Notes: a model not told the origin generated them from the sequence alone. Positions 7,884-17,608 are shown, counted from the stretch's first letter. The stretch: DNA of 34,830 bases from Chlamydiales bacterium (GCA_009937555.1 JAACFD010000001.1:1-34830), one strand, 5' to 3'. Numbers and translations are program-made.

Positions 7884-8027
7884 TAGCTTTAACACTTCTT
7901 TTTATTTAAAATTAAAGAAGTATTATAGAAGAGTTTTGCTTAAAAGCCAATGACCTTTGAACAAATTCATTAAAACTTTTTTTTAAAAAAATCTACTCCT
8001 GCACAAGAAAAAAGTCTTCACAGCAAA

Positions 8028-11000
8028 TCAGACTAGGAAACCTTTGGTTTTAGAATAGTTGTAAGCCCTTGATAAAAGGACAAATACTTTTTTAACTGAG
8101 TGGTAACAAGCAAGACTTGAAGAAGCAACTAGTGAAACCCTCCACAAAAATTGTGGTAATCCTCTTATAACGCAGCCGCTTACATAAGTAATTCTTTTTC
8201 TAAATCTAGCATAATAAGAATCAAGTGAACTGTAGTACAGCACTTCATCTCTACCCATTGGCAGACCTATTACAGGAGCTAATAGAAGCTCTTTAGCTTC
8301 TTGTAGACTTGCTGTAGTTGAAAGCCTCTTCTCTAAGTCCACAAGCCTTTCAATTGAGTAACCATAGCGGTTAGTTAACTGCAAATATAGATCTAAGAAT
8401 GACTCTCTTAAAATTTTCCTGGATAAGGCCCTCTCCATATGAAACCTGAGCTCCTCTTTGTCTACATCATGAAGAAAGAAATTCTCCCCCTCTTTACCTG
8501 TAGCCACAGCCCTTTCAGACTCTACTGAAGGCTCATTAACTACTGGCTGCAGTAGGTTTGCTAAACCTGAGGCTATATTAGCTCCTATTCCATTTTGCAC
8601 TAATGGAGCGCCAAGCAAACTACCTACTAATCCAGCAATACCTGTAGCTGCAGAAGCTCTGCTGGAGTGTAAAACATCTCTCTCTTCTGGCCGCCTATGC
8701 ATCACTAGAAATACCCCCTCTGCTTGCTTATCATCAGCCTGAAGGTTTTTAATATATTGAAGAAGGTGAGACCTCATCATTTCTCCTCCACCAGCTGGTA
8801 ATATTAAAACTACCCTTTTTCCAAGCTCTTGTGACTTTTGAAGCACTTTGTTTATTTCTTGCTGTAGCAGCTCTACTTTTACTCTTCTAATAAAAGGCCA
8901 TTGCTGAATCTCATTAATATTTATGCGGAATACGGCATAGTTTGAGTTTACACTCAAATAATCTTGGAGTTGACTAAGAAAGATATCAGCACGGCTCGCT
9001 GATTTCTCTAAAAGAGCAAACACACCGCTAGATAAGCGTCTATCTAGTTTTTGTAGCCATGTACTAAAGTAACTTGAGTAATTCGCACATAAAGGATAGT
9101 GCCTTTCAGGGCCAATGGGTGATGAAGGAGTTAGTGTTTGAAGCTCTCTTGCTGGAGCAGAAAGCTGAGGTTTAGAAGAAGAGAAATAACGCACTACTGT
9201 TAACTGAATATCTGCTCCTGTTTCAGCAGCTTCTTCTATAAATAGATTAACAATTGTAAAGGCACTGTCAACTGTTAGGTGAAGCCCTCCGTGGTAAAGA
9301 CCAAAAAAAAGCATCCTTTCCACTGTATCTGATGAATGCCCTTTTAAAGCGACATAATGCTTCAAAAACGCAACTATATTTTTATAACTAGCCTCTGCAT
9401 CGAGTAGCACTCCTGTGTATACATCCGGGATATAAGGCCTTTTTTTTGAACAAAAAATCACATTAATATCCTTTTCAGAAACTTCTTTTAATAAGCCTAG
9501 TAAAGCATCTAAACTTTTCAATTTAGGAACATCTGGAGGTAATGCACTTCTACCTATAAGTGTTGACTGAGCTTCAGCTCCTAGATCTCCTAGCCTCTTT
9601 CTAAACGAGTCTATAATTCTTCCATCAACTAATCTTGCTACCCGACTTTGGATACTTGAAAACAGACTATCAACATCTTCCCCATCTTCAACATGTTCGA
9701 CAGCATCTCTAGACAGGCTAGCATTTATAGCTTCGCAGCCTTCAAAAATTAAAACAGACCTTGTTTTTTTCTCTATTTCAGAAATTAAGCCACCAAGATA
9801 TGTTAATAGACTTTCCCTTTCCCTGTTAGAACGACTTGATAATAGAGATCTCGTTAATTGTGACAAGTTAACTCTATAAACTGTGTGACCTAATGCCCCC
9901 GCTGTTAAGGCGTGATCTAAAACATTATTTAAAACGCCACTCACATTTGCTATTGAAAAGGAAGGTCTTTTAAAACCTGTTTGCTTAATAGCATCACTTA
10001 CATGCCTTACTACTCCTGAAAATAATTGATCTTGCGCGTATAGATTATGCGCCAATATTTCTACTTCTTCCTCAGAAGGCTTTATAACTTTGCAGGCAAG
10101 CTCAAATACCGAACGAGTCTCCGAAATGTCATGAAATTGTTCCCAGAAATCATCTAAAAAAGACTGTTTTGTATTTCTATTTACCCATAAACTCAACCTT
10201 GGATTTGTTTCGGCTAAATGCCAAAAATAATCAATTACATGTGATAAATTAAAACCTTCATCAGAACCTTTATGGCGAATGCTTTCACGATAAAACACAC
10301 TTAACTCTTGAAAAAAACTGACAGATTTAGCAGGAAAGTTTCCCGGTAAATGCCTAGAAAAGTAGCAAATAGCTCTAGCAATTACTTTTATCCTTTCATT
10401 CTCAGACTCATAGCGACCCCGTTCTACTCCCATAAGTTCTTGTGCAATGTTAAGACCTGAAGACTTAATTTCTTCTGCTAGTATAGTGCTTGCCTCTTCA
10501 ACTGACATTTCAGGAACTCTAATCCTCTTAATACGCCTCTCTAGATCGGGGTCTTCACTAAATATTCTACCCACTAAGGAAAAATCTGTACTAGTCCCAA
10601 TAATTCTTACTCTACTATCCCCTAAAACTGTTTTAAAATCTGAGAAAAAACTACTATGACCTTCTAGAAGTAATTGTAGTTCATCAATTACTAGAATATA
10701 GCGACCAGACTGATTGATTTTAGTAATAATCCTGTCAAAAGAGCACTCCTCCCCTCCGTGAATAATTGCTCTAAACTGGCGAGCTAAACCAGCTTTATCT
10801 GTTTTAAGGTCTCTTATAACTAGTCGAACAAATTTATAGTCATGTAATGGGTGTTTTGGGTCAATAGCTGCTTGAAGAGCAATATGATCTACCAGTGAAG
10901 TTTTACCTGCGCCCGAAACCCCCTCTAAAATAGCACTCGCAGTATCAGATTTAGCAAGAGTAGCGGTTACAACTGTTTCCATATCTTTGCGGCCGTAAAA

Positions 11001-11372
11001 AGGCCTTATCGATTTCTCTCTTGCTTTATAGAGGACCTCTAATGTCAAATCGATACAAAAATCAGGCAAGCCAATCTTTTTTGATATACTCTGAGCTCTT
11101 TTTACCGCAGCTTCGATCAGACGTTCTCTTGCATCTCCATCTGCTGCAGCAACAGCAGCTTCACAAAGTGTTTCTTCCAGAAAACTTGCTAAAGCTGTTT
11201 CTTTTACTTTTCTTGTTTGTTCAGGATCTATTCCTACTGGAGGAGCAGCTACTACAGATGAAGTAGCTGCTTCTTTGAGTGTTTTGCTGCGATAATATGC
11301 TAACGCCATAGTTAAGCCAACAGAGCCAGCTGCAGCTAAAGCTGAACTTAACCCTCGAGAACCTGAAGACAT
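8028..11372 (-). CDS. Giant membrane-anchored Clp-type AAA+ protein, copy A (three modules, first active)
   Basis: 1114 residues; no named family recognised. An N-terminal hydrophobic segment (~9-27) and a C-terminal one (~1073-1100) suggest anchoring at both ends. Residues ~122-300 are a ClpA/ClpB-type AAA+ module: FYGRKDM linker, Walker A GVSGAGKT (151-158), Walker B ILVIDE (226-231), sensor-1 IIGTST (257-262) and an arginine-finger-like LERRI (278-282). Residues ~470-650 and ~780-900 repeat the strand order (VYRVNLSQL, VLIFEGCEAI, INVIF; then VFRINI, VVLILPAGGG, VFLVM) without the ATP-binding residues, which suggests degenerate copies. A Gly/Ala-rich hydrophobic stretch lies at ~905-941. 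It is paralogous to the gene upstream, 80 bases away. AAGGGG precedes the ATG and lies in a potential hairpin. Role unknown. Confidence 0.9.
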   Translation of the reverse strand: MSSGSRGLSSALAAAGSVGLTMALAYYRSKTLKEAATSSVVAAPPVGIDPEQTRKVKETALASFLEETLCEAAVAAADGDARERLIEAAVKRAQSISKKIGLPDFCIDLTLEVLYKAREKSIRPFYGRKDMETVVTATLAKSDTASAILEGVSGAGKTSLVDHIALQAAIDPKHPLHDYKFVRLVIRDLKTDKAGLARQFRAIIHGGEECSFDRIITKINQSGRYILVIDELQLLLEGHSSFFSDFKTVLGDSRVRIIGTSTDFSLVGRIFSEDPDLERRIKRIRVPEMSVEEASTILAEEIKSSGLNIAQELMGVERGRYESENERIKVIARAICYFSRHLPGNFPAKSVSFFQELSVFYRESIRHKGSDEGFNLSHVIDYFWHLAETNPRLSLWVNRNTKQSFLDDFWEQFHDISETRSVFELACKVIKPSEEEVEILAHNLYAQDQLFSGVVRHVSDAIKQTGFKRPSFSIANVSGVLNNVLDHALTAGALGHTVYRVNLSQLTRSLLSSRSNRERESLLTYLGGLISEIEKKTRSVLIFEGCEAINASLSRDAVEHVEDGEDVDSLFSSIQSRVARLVDGRIIDSFRKRLGDLGAEAQSTLIGRSALPPDVPKLKSLDALLGLLKEVSEKDINVIFCSKKRPYIPDVYTGVLLDAEASYKNIVAFLKHYVALKGHSSDTVERMLFFGLYHGGLHLTVDSAFTIVNLFIEEAAETGADIQLTVVRYFSSSKPQLSAPARELQTLTPSSPIGPERHYPLCANYSSYFSTWLQKLDRRLSSGVFALLEKSASRADIFLSQLQDYLSVNSNYAVFRININEIQQWPFIRRVKVELLQQEINKVLQKSQELGKRVVLILPAGGGEMMRSHLLQYIKNLQADDKQAEGVFLVMHRRPEERDVLHSSRASAATGIAGLVGSLLGAPLVQNGIGANIASGLANLLQPVVNEPSVESERAVATGKEGENFFLHDVDKEELRFHMERALSRKILRESFLDLYLQLTNRYGYSIERLVDLEKRLSTTASLQEAKELLLAPVIGLPMGRDEVLYYSSLDSYYARFRKRITYVSGCVIRGLPQFLWRVSLVASSSLACYHSVKKVFVLLSRAYNYSKTKGFLV

Positions 11373-11379
11373 AATTTAC

Positions 11380-11404
11380 CCCTTATCCACTTGTTTAATA
11401 AGGG
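11380..11404 (-). promoter_or_regulatory. Inverted repeat covering the ribosome-binding site of AAA+ copy A
   Basis: On the minus strand CCCTTAT (11404-11398) can pair with ATAAGGG (11386-11380) across an 11-base loop. The second arm contains the AAGGGG Shine-Dalgarno sequence of the copy A gene. Folding would hide the site, so translation of the downstream paralog could be limited relative to the upstream one. The stem is only seven base pairs, mostly A-T. Confidence 0.35.
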
Positions 11405-11452
11405 ATTTTAAAACTTAAGCGTTAAAATTGCATTAAGAAGACAGGCTAAAGC

Positions 11453-14400
11453 TTATTTGCGAAACTTAGATATAAAATCTACTCCAGTTTTTCCTAAGAA
11501 AGAAAATTTTCTTGCTACGTCGCAACATTTGCTAAAAACATAATAACTAGTCATTGCTGTAGAAGCTACTGTCCCTACTTTCCACATAATACTAGCCCAG
11601 TTAGAAGCAAGATAGTTTGCTGCACCGCTTACTCTTCTTCTGAAACGAGCATAGAATGAGTCATATGAACAGTAGTAGTAGACATCATCTTTATGCATAT
11701 CCACTTTCCCTGGAGATAAGTATGCCACAGCTTCTTTATATGAGCTTTTTTTGCACACAACTTTTTCTAGCTTGAGGATATCTTCTATAGTACATTTTTT
11801 TTCATTATATAGCTGTACATACAAGTTTAGAAGAGAAGGCCACTTCATTTTCTGCTTATTCATACCCTCTTCTATTAAAGCTTGCATCTCTCCACGCTCA
11901 ATTTGAGAAAGGTTAAAAAATTCACTCTCATCTTCAGCGCCTACAGCGTCCTCTGTCTCTTCACCCTTTACTTTTTCTCCACTTAAAACTGTGGATGCAA
12001 ACGTTGATGCTGCAGCTCCAATAGCTGTTTTTTGTACAGATTTGAGAGCTAACTGTTGAAGGGCACTAAGTCCCTCTTCTCCGGAAGCTGGACCATTTGC
12101 TGTTTTGACAGGTTTATACCTAGGTTTTTTTCTAAATACTACCTGTATTTCAGGACTTTCCCCTTCGGCATAACTTTCACCAAAAAGTTTAAATAGCTTT
12201 AGAAAGTTATCAATATCAGCATCACTTGAAGCAGGATCAATAATAATGACAGCTGGAAGACTTTGAGATTGAGCTTTTTTAAGCATAAACTCTAATCCTT
12301 GCTTCAGTAGTTTAACTTTTGTTGGAGAAGTAAAACGTTTGGACATTACTGACCTTAAGTTTAAATCAAAAACAAGAGTATCTTCTTGAAGTAAATCATT
12401 TTTTAAAGCTGCAAAAAACTTAGCAGCTCTCACTGCACAAGGCTCTTTCAGCTCAAAATAAGTCGCTCTAGAGTCATTCATGCTACGTTTTAGCTGGCAA
12501 ACTAAAGACTGGTAAGAAGCTGATTCGAGAAGAGGATCTGAAGAAGCTACAGACTCTTCCATTACAGTAATATCTTGTGAAGTAGCTTCTATAAAAGTTT
12601 TAGTGGAAGACAGTTCATCAGCTACTAGTTGTTGAACAGGAACATTTTCTCCTATTTCATCAAAAGTAACAAGAGCCCTTCTAAAAACTGTATAAGCTTG
12701 ATCAGCATTAAAATTCTCTCCTCCATGATATAAGCCATAAAAAACAATATCATTAGCAATGCTTTCGCGTAAACCATGTCTTTGTGCAGCTTTTTTAAGA
12801 AGCTCATAAATTGAATGATAGCTTAATGAGGTATCAATATAGCTTGTTTTTACCTCATCTATAACTAAAGCTTTATTCCCAGAAGAACATAGAATAACAT
12901 TAGAGCCATTTAAGCTTTTTACTAATAGATAAACAACTTGGAGGTATTTTTGGTACTTTTCATCCTGAGAAGATTCCTCTTTACACCTCTTATTTTCCGG
13001 CGCCTTACTACCCATTTGAGTGCCAAGAGAAAAGTTATCTGGAAGCTCTGGTGCTACCAAGCCCATAGAACTTAAAGGTTCTGCGATAGTTTGCACCATC
13101 ATACCTGCTTGATGGAGAAGATCATTGGAGCATAAAGAACTTATTGATGTAGGTCTAGAAGACAGTTGAGAGGTACTCTCTGTTACTTCTGGTTCCGTAT
13201 TAATACCCTGAAGCACTTCACTTCCTCTAAATATAATAAGAGAGCCGTCTCTCGATTTAAATTCCTTTAACTTTTCACTAAGTTTGCTTAGTACTACCAC
13301 AACCTCTTCTTCAGATCTGCCTGCCTGCAAAAATTTAGATAAATTCTCTAAATTTATGCTCAAGCAACCTGTTGCTCCTTCTTTAGAAAGAGGTTTAAGA
13401 CTCTCTAGTAAATCGGAGTAAAAAATCTGGTTAAAATTACTTATACTAAAAAACTGTTTGGGAGATAAGTAAGTACCTGATTTATCTAAAGACAAAGCAA
13501 TAGAATCTAACTCAGCATCAAATAACCCACTTAAGGTTGGGCTAGGACCAGCTTCAAATTCAATCTCTTTTTGTTTGCAAATTAGCTTAAAATCTTGATC
13601 AATTCGAGCATAGTCAACAAAGTTCATCTGAAAGTTCGCTAACATCTCAGCCTTGCTGGCTTTCTTAGTGATCTTGAGGTTATTTCCACTTGTTGATAGG
13701 ATTATTTCATAAAGTTCAACCACATGTTCTAAGATTAGAGGTAAGTTATCAATCCCTCTACCTTGCGCTTCTTTTCTTTTTGTAGCGTAATAGGTATGTA
13801 AACGCTGAAGAAAGCTTGAAGCTTTTGCTGGAAAAACACCTGGTAAACTATCTGAAAAATAGCAAATAGCATCTGCTAATCTTTTTGTGTACTGCACTAC
13901 TTCAGCTAATTCACTAGTATTGGACCCATCTCCTATTAGCCGGGCATGTGGAATAACTGGTAATTTTAGTCGGACTAGTTGATCGTAAACGAGCTTGCTT
14001 GCTCCCTCTTGATCTAGTGTTGGCACATAGATTCTTTCAAAACGGCGTATTTGATCTGAATCAGAGTTAAACAACTGGTTAAGCAATCTTCCATCTGTAG
14101 TAGTACCTATGATTCTAACTCGCCCTTCACTTAAAATAGTTTTAAAATCAGTGAAGAAATTATGGTGACCACCGACAAGTAACTGAAGTTCGTCTAAAAC
14201 TAGGATTAAGTTACCCTGTTGGTTAATCTTATTGATAATATCAGCAAAGCAAGCTGCTTCTCCTCCATGCATAAAAGCATTAATTTGCTTCTGAAATCCT
14301 TTTTTATCTGTCTTAAAGTCTCGGACACATAAGCGCACAAAGCGATATCCATGAAGTTCATGATCAGGATTTAATGCAGCTTGAAGGGCAAGGTAGTCTA

Positions 14401-14893
14401 CTAGGGAAGTCTTCCCTGCACCAGACTCTCCCTCTATGAGAGCGCTGGCTGAGTCTGATTTAGCTAGAACTGTTAATAGAGCCATTTCAATATTTTCCCG
14501 TCTTGTATAAGAAGGTAGTTCTCTAGCTTTAGCTCTAGCTACAACATCTGAAGTCAAATCAATACAAAACTTAGGTAAGGAGCTCTCTTTAGCTAATTTT
14601 TTTGCGTGTTTCTCAGCTGCATCAAGTTTAGCTCTTTCATCTGGGCTAAGCTCTGAAGCAAGTGCTCTATATGCCACTCTCTTTAGGACATCATCTGATG
14701 TTCCTAGCGACCCTTTAGTCACTCTAGCAAGTATTTTACCCGTGTATGGTGATGCTACGTACCACATAAAGGTTAAACTAGTAATTGCCCCCGTTACTTG
14801 AGGGATTGCGCTAACAGCCTGGGATACGCCGCCTAGAACCCAGCAAATATTACTTGGATTTATTGATTGAACAAAAGCATTTAAATAACTCAT
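11453..14893 (-). CDS. Giant membrane-anchored Clp-type AAA+ protein, copy B (paralog of copy A)
   Basis: 1146 residues from the ATG at 14893, which has AAGGA seven bases upstream. An in-frame TTG two codons earlier has no usable spacing. The architecture matches copy A. The N-terminus is hydrophobic (~16-50), a helical linker leads to FCIDLTSDVV, and the AAA+ module follows with Walker A GESGAGKT (~155-162), Walker B LILVLDE (~229-235) and sensor-1 IIGTTTD (~261-267). Two further modules keep the strand order (GCLSINLENL, SLIIFRGSEV, NVILCSSGNK; then LVFDLNLRSV, AVIIIDPASS, IQVVFRKKP) but lack Walker residues. The end is membrane-spanning, preceded by a YYCSYDSFYARFRRRV stretch that is nearly identical in copy A. 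Likely expressed with copy A. Function unknown; possibly a membrane-bound unfoldase-like or scaffold complex. Confidence 0.9.
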   Translation of the reverse strand: MSYLNAFVQSINPSNICWVLGGVSQAVSAIPQVTGAITSLTFMWYVASPYTGKILARVTKGSLGTSDDVLKRVAYRALASELSPDERAKLDAAEKHAKKLAKESSLPKFCIDLTSDVVARAKARELPSYTRRENIEMALLTVLAKSDSASALIEGESGAGKTSLVDYLALQAALNPDHELHGYRFVRLCVRDFKTDKKGFQKQINAFMHGGEAACFADIINKINQQGNLILVLDELQLLVGGHHNFFTDFKTILSEGRVRIIGTTTDGRLLNQLFNSDSDQIRRFERIYVPTLDQEGASKLVYDQLVRLKLPVIPHARLIGDGSNTSELAEVVQYTKRLADAICYFSDSLPGVFPAKASSFLQRLHTYYATKRKEAQGRGIDNLPLILEHVVELYEIILSTSGNNLKITKKASKAEMLANFQMNFVDYARIDQDFKLICKQKEIEFEAGPSPTLSGLFDAELDSIALSLDKSGTYLSPKQFFSISNFNQIFYSDLLESLKPLSKEGATGCLSINLENLSKFLQAGRSEEEVVVVLSKLSEKLKEFKSRDGSLIIFRGSEVLQGINTEPEVTESTSQLSSRPTSISSLCSNDLLHQAGMMVQTIAEPLSSMGLVAPELPDNFSLGTQMGSKAPENKRCKEESSQDEKYQKYLQVVYLLVKSLNGSNVILCSSGNKALVIDEVKTSYIDTSLSYHSIYELLKKAAQRHGLRESIANDIVFYGLYHGGENFNADQAYTVFRRALVTFDEIGENVPVQQLVADELSSTKTFIEATSQDITVMEESVASSDPLLESASYQSLVCQLKRSMNDSRATYFELKEPCAVRAAKFFAALKNDLLQEDTLVFDLNLRSVMSKRFTSPTKVKLLKQGLEFMLKKAQSQSLPAVIIIDPASSDADIDNFLKLFKLFGESYAEGESPEIQVVFRKKPRYKPVKTANGPASGEEGLSALQQLALKSVQKTAIGAAASTFASTVLSGEKVKGEETEDAVGAEDESEFFNLSQIERGEMQALIEEGMNKQKMKWPSLLNLYVQLYNEKKCTIEDILKLEKVVCKKSSYKEAVAYLSPGKVDMHKDDVYYYCSYDSFYARFRRRVSGAANYLASNWASIMWKVGTVASTAMTSYYVFSKCCDVARKFSFLGKTGVDFISKFRK

Positions 14894-15212
14894 TATCAAT
14901 TCCTTAAAATACTCTTTTAAATAGTTAAAACGAAAGAGTCTAAACGCTAATAATTAAGGAAGTATTAATAGTATTAAAAAATTTAAGCCCTATAGAGTGA
15001 ACGACCTTCTGGCTAAAAATTTGCTCCTAGAGCTTTTACTGAGCTTTTAAGAGGGCATTTATAAGTTTCTTTAAAATATTATGAAGGTTATGCTTTTTAG
15101 CAGCGTTTATTTAGCCAAATAAGAAAATACTTGAAGGAATCTCACCACAAAGTTTATTAGTGTTTGTTTAAAACTTTACTGTTGAGACCAATATAGAGGA
15201 GCTCCCAGCATT
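14894..15212. promoter_or_regulatory. 319-base divergent intergenic region between AAA+ copy B and the LysM gene
   Basis: No open frame longer than about 15 codons was seen. The region is AT-rich and must contain promoters in both directions. For the plus strand a candidate is TTGAAG (15131-15136), 17 bases, TTATTA (15154-15159). The LysM gene has GAGGAG ahead of its ATG. For the minus strand only the AAGGA Shine-Dalgarno of copy B is clear. Nothing RNA-like was recognised. Confidence 0.4.
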
Positions 15213-16808
15213 ATGACTAATTTATCTGAAGATAAACAAGACCTGTCTAATTTTGAAAATCCAAACCAAAAGAAAAGTAAAAGATACCTAACCCTATCTT
15301 TAAGCTTACTAGCTGCAGGCATCTTACTGCTAATGTCCATTCAGTTTCTAAAGGATCAAGGAGGCGCAAGCTCTCCAAAACAAGTCCTAGCTTCAGAACA
15401 AACTGAAGAAGTAAGCTTCTCACAGTTAAAGGACCTAAGCGAACAGCAAAAAGCTGACCTTGATGTCCTATTTAGAAAGATTCAGGCTCAAGAAAATTAT
15501 ATCTCAGAACTAGAAAGTAAGCTAAACCAAGTCCCTGCTCAAGATAACAATACAGTTGTATCTGAAAATGAAGTGATTCAGCAGGCTCTAAAAGATAAAA
15601 ACCACGCTCTTCAAGTTAAACTTAGCCAAACACAAAATGAGCTAATGAGTACTAAAGTAGCGCTAGATACCTTAAAAGGAAACTTTGATAAAGAAGTGGA
15701 AAGTAAAAAACAGTCTTTCTCTGAGTTACAATCACTAGCGCTTAACTTAGAAGACCAGAGTAAGAAGCTACAAGAGCAAACTACCTATTCTCAATCACTA
15801 GAAGAGAAGCTTAAAAATTTCATGAGCCAAAATAGTGAACTTGGAAAAAAACTAGATACTGAAACAGCTGAAAACGCTTCTATGAAACTAAAAGTAGAAA
15901 CACTAGAGCAAGAAGCCCAAGAAAATGAAAAAAGAGTAGCGGCTGCAGAAAATATTTTAGAAAAAGTGATGGATGACTTCAAACAGCAAGCTCAAGAGCT
16001 AGATACAAAAACCACTGAGCTTTCATCTCTACACGAGCAAAATCAAAATTTCAGTAATGAAATCAATAATATTAGAGACCAACTAAGTCAATTCCAAACT
16101 TCAAGTGATTCGAGTACTCAGCAACTTACACAAGAGAAAGATGAAATTTCTACAAAACTAGCTTCTTCTGAGCAATCTCTAAACCTTCTTAAGAATGAAC
16201 TTGAAGCAACTATCTTAAAAAGAAAAGAAGACAAGCAACAAACAGAAACTATTCTTGGTAGCTTAAATGAACTACAACAAGAGGCTAATAAGAAAGAGCA
16301 AGAGCTACAACAGTTGCAAGCAATGTTAGCTGAGCAACAAAGCAAAAACCAAGAGCTTAGCAAAGAAGTAAATAAACTTTCTGAGCTACAACTAGCTTAT
16401 GAGAAAGAGAAAGCTTTAAGACAGCAACAAGAACAGCACTTTACAGCCCTAGCAGGAAACTTAGAAGAGCAGCGTGGCTCTCTTCAAAAGCTACTTGAAA
16501 GCAAAGAGTACTTAAAAAGAGAGTACGAAGCTCTTAAGACTTCTCACTTACAACTACTAAAGAAAGTAGCTGATCAGGGATCTTCTGAAAGCAAAGCTAT
16601 TGCTGCCAACACTTACACCCCTAATAGCAGTAGCTTCCAACAGCAATCAAGAAAAGTGCACACCATCTCAAGAGGCGACACTTTAACTGGAATTTCAATG
16701 GAATATTATGGCACAACAAAAAAATGGCGTGCAATCTATGATGCTAATAAAGATACAGTTACAGACATCAACCGTTTGAAAGTAGGAACAAACCTGATTA
16801 TCCCTTGA
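15213..16808 (+). CDS. Membrane-anchored coiled-coil protein with C-terminal LysM domain
   Basis: 531 residues. A cytoplasmic stretch of ~25 residues is followed by one membrane segment (LTLSLSLLAAGILLLMSIQFL, ~26-47). A very long coiled coil rich in Glu, Gln, Lys and Leu follows (~70-460), and then a LysM domain covering the last ~50 residues (HTISRGDTLTGISMEYYG ... LKVGTNLIIP). LysM binds N-acetylglucosamine-containing polymers such as peptidoglycan. The protein probably spans the periplasm from the inner membrane to the cell wall. It precedes exbB and exbD by 63 bases and may be cotranscribed, which hints at a role in envelope constriction or tethering analogous to Tol-Pal. Chlamydial cell walls are minimal, so the ligand may be septal peptidoglycan. 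Confidence 0.85.
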   Translation: MTNLSEDKQDLSNFENPNQKKSKRYLTLSLSLLAAGILLLMSIQFLKDQGGASSPKQVLASEQTEEVSFSQLKDLSEQQKADLDVLFRKIQAQENYISELESKLNQVPAQDNNTVVSENEVIQQALKDKNHALQVKLSQTQNELMSTKVALDTLKGNFDKEVESKKQSFSELQSLALNLEDQSKKLQEQTTYSQSLEEKLKNFMSQNSELGKKLDTETAENASMKLKVETLEQEAQENEKRVAAAENILEKVMDDFKQQAQELDTKTTELSSLHEQNQNFSNEINNIRDQLSQFQTSSDSSTQQLTQEKDEISTKLASSEQSLNLLKNELEATILKRKEDKQQTETILGSLNELQQEANKKEQELQQLQAMLAEQQSKNQELSKEVNKLSELQLAYEKEKALRQQQEQHFTALAGNLEEQRGSLQKLLESKEYLKREYEALKTSHLQLLKKVADQGSSESKAIAANTYTPNSSSFQQQSRKVHTISRGDTLTGISMEYYGTTKKWRAIYDANKDTVTDINRLKVGTNLIIP

Positions 16809-16871
16809 TAAATACCCTAGTTCCTTGCTATTTAAAAGGGTAACTATAGAACACTTAAGGATAGACAACCT

Positions 16872-17588
16872 ATGAATAAAAAAATGCATGCTTCTTCATT
16901 AGCTTTATGTTTATTAACACCTATGCTGCTATCTGCGTCTGCTGCTACAGAGACAAGTACAGGAGCATCACAGCTTGATCTTCTTAAAGTATTTCAAGGA
17001 GCACCTATCATTTATACTTTATTAATAGCTATGTCTATTTTTGCTAGTGTTCTTTGGTTGTATAGCATGCTTACCTTTAAGATTGACCAGCTAATGCCTG
17101 ATCCTTTTGTGAAACAGCTGCGCTCTTTATTTGCTGAAAAACGCTATGAAGCTGCTCTTCAGGCCTGTAAAACTAACAGTTCTTTCTCATCAAAAATCAT
17201 GAGCTCTGCTCTTGAAGCTAGATCACTCGGTTCTCAAGCCATGATTGATACCATACATTCTGAAGGTCGCAGAATGGCGACTTTGCTTTGGCAGCGTATT
17301 TCAGTATTAAGCGATATTGCCACTATAGCCCCAATGTTTGGCCTTTTAGGAACTGTTATTGGAATGTTTTACGCTTTTTATGACACTTCTCAATCTTCCG
17401 AGTCTCTTGCTACTATTTTTGATGGCTTAGGGGTAGCCATAGGAACAACAGTTGCAGGACTTATTGTAGCTATTGTAGCTATGGTATTTTATACCACTCT
17501 CAAGTATAGAGTAGTTAAACTTATGAGTATCGTAGAAGATGAAGCTCTTTCTTTAGGAGCTTTAATATTAGATCAAAATAAGCAATAA
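16872..17588 (+). CDS. exbB: ExbB/TolQ/MotA-type proton channel protein
   Basis: 238-residue inner-membrane protein with three main membrane segments: ~46-70 (IIYTLLIAMSIFASVLWLY), ~152-175 (IAPMFGLLGTVIGMFYAF) and ~190-212 (GLGVAIGTTVAGLIVAIVAMVF). These are the signature helices of the MotA/TolQ/ExbB family. The first 25 residues look like a signal sequence. With ExbD it forms a proton-driven motor that energises outer-membrane processes; in chlamydiae the pair is usually annotated exbB/exbD or tolQ/tolR. It lies 20 bases before exbD. TonB or TolA is not visible in the window, so the driven partner is unknown. Confidence 0.92.
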   Translation: MNKKMHASSLALCLLTPMLLSASAATETSTGASQLDLLKVFQGAPIIYTLLIAMSIFASVLWLYSMLTFKIDQLMPDPFVKQLRSLFAEKRYEAALQACKTNSSFSSKIMSSALEARSLGSQAMIDTIHSEGRRMATLLWQRISVLSDIATIAPMFGLLGTVIGMFYAFYDTSQSSESLATIFDGLGVAIGTTVAGLIVAIVAMVFYTTLKYRVVKLMSIVEDEALSLGALILDQNKQ

Positions 17589-17608
17589 CACATAGCAGGC
17601 TGTCAATT

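Noticed and set aside
15791..16363. Antisense Ser/Cys-rich frames within the LysM coiled-coil gene
   Set aside because: They are complements of Glu/Lys/Gln coiled-coil codons; no start signal or motif.
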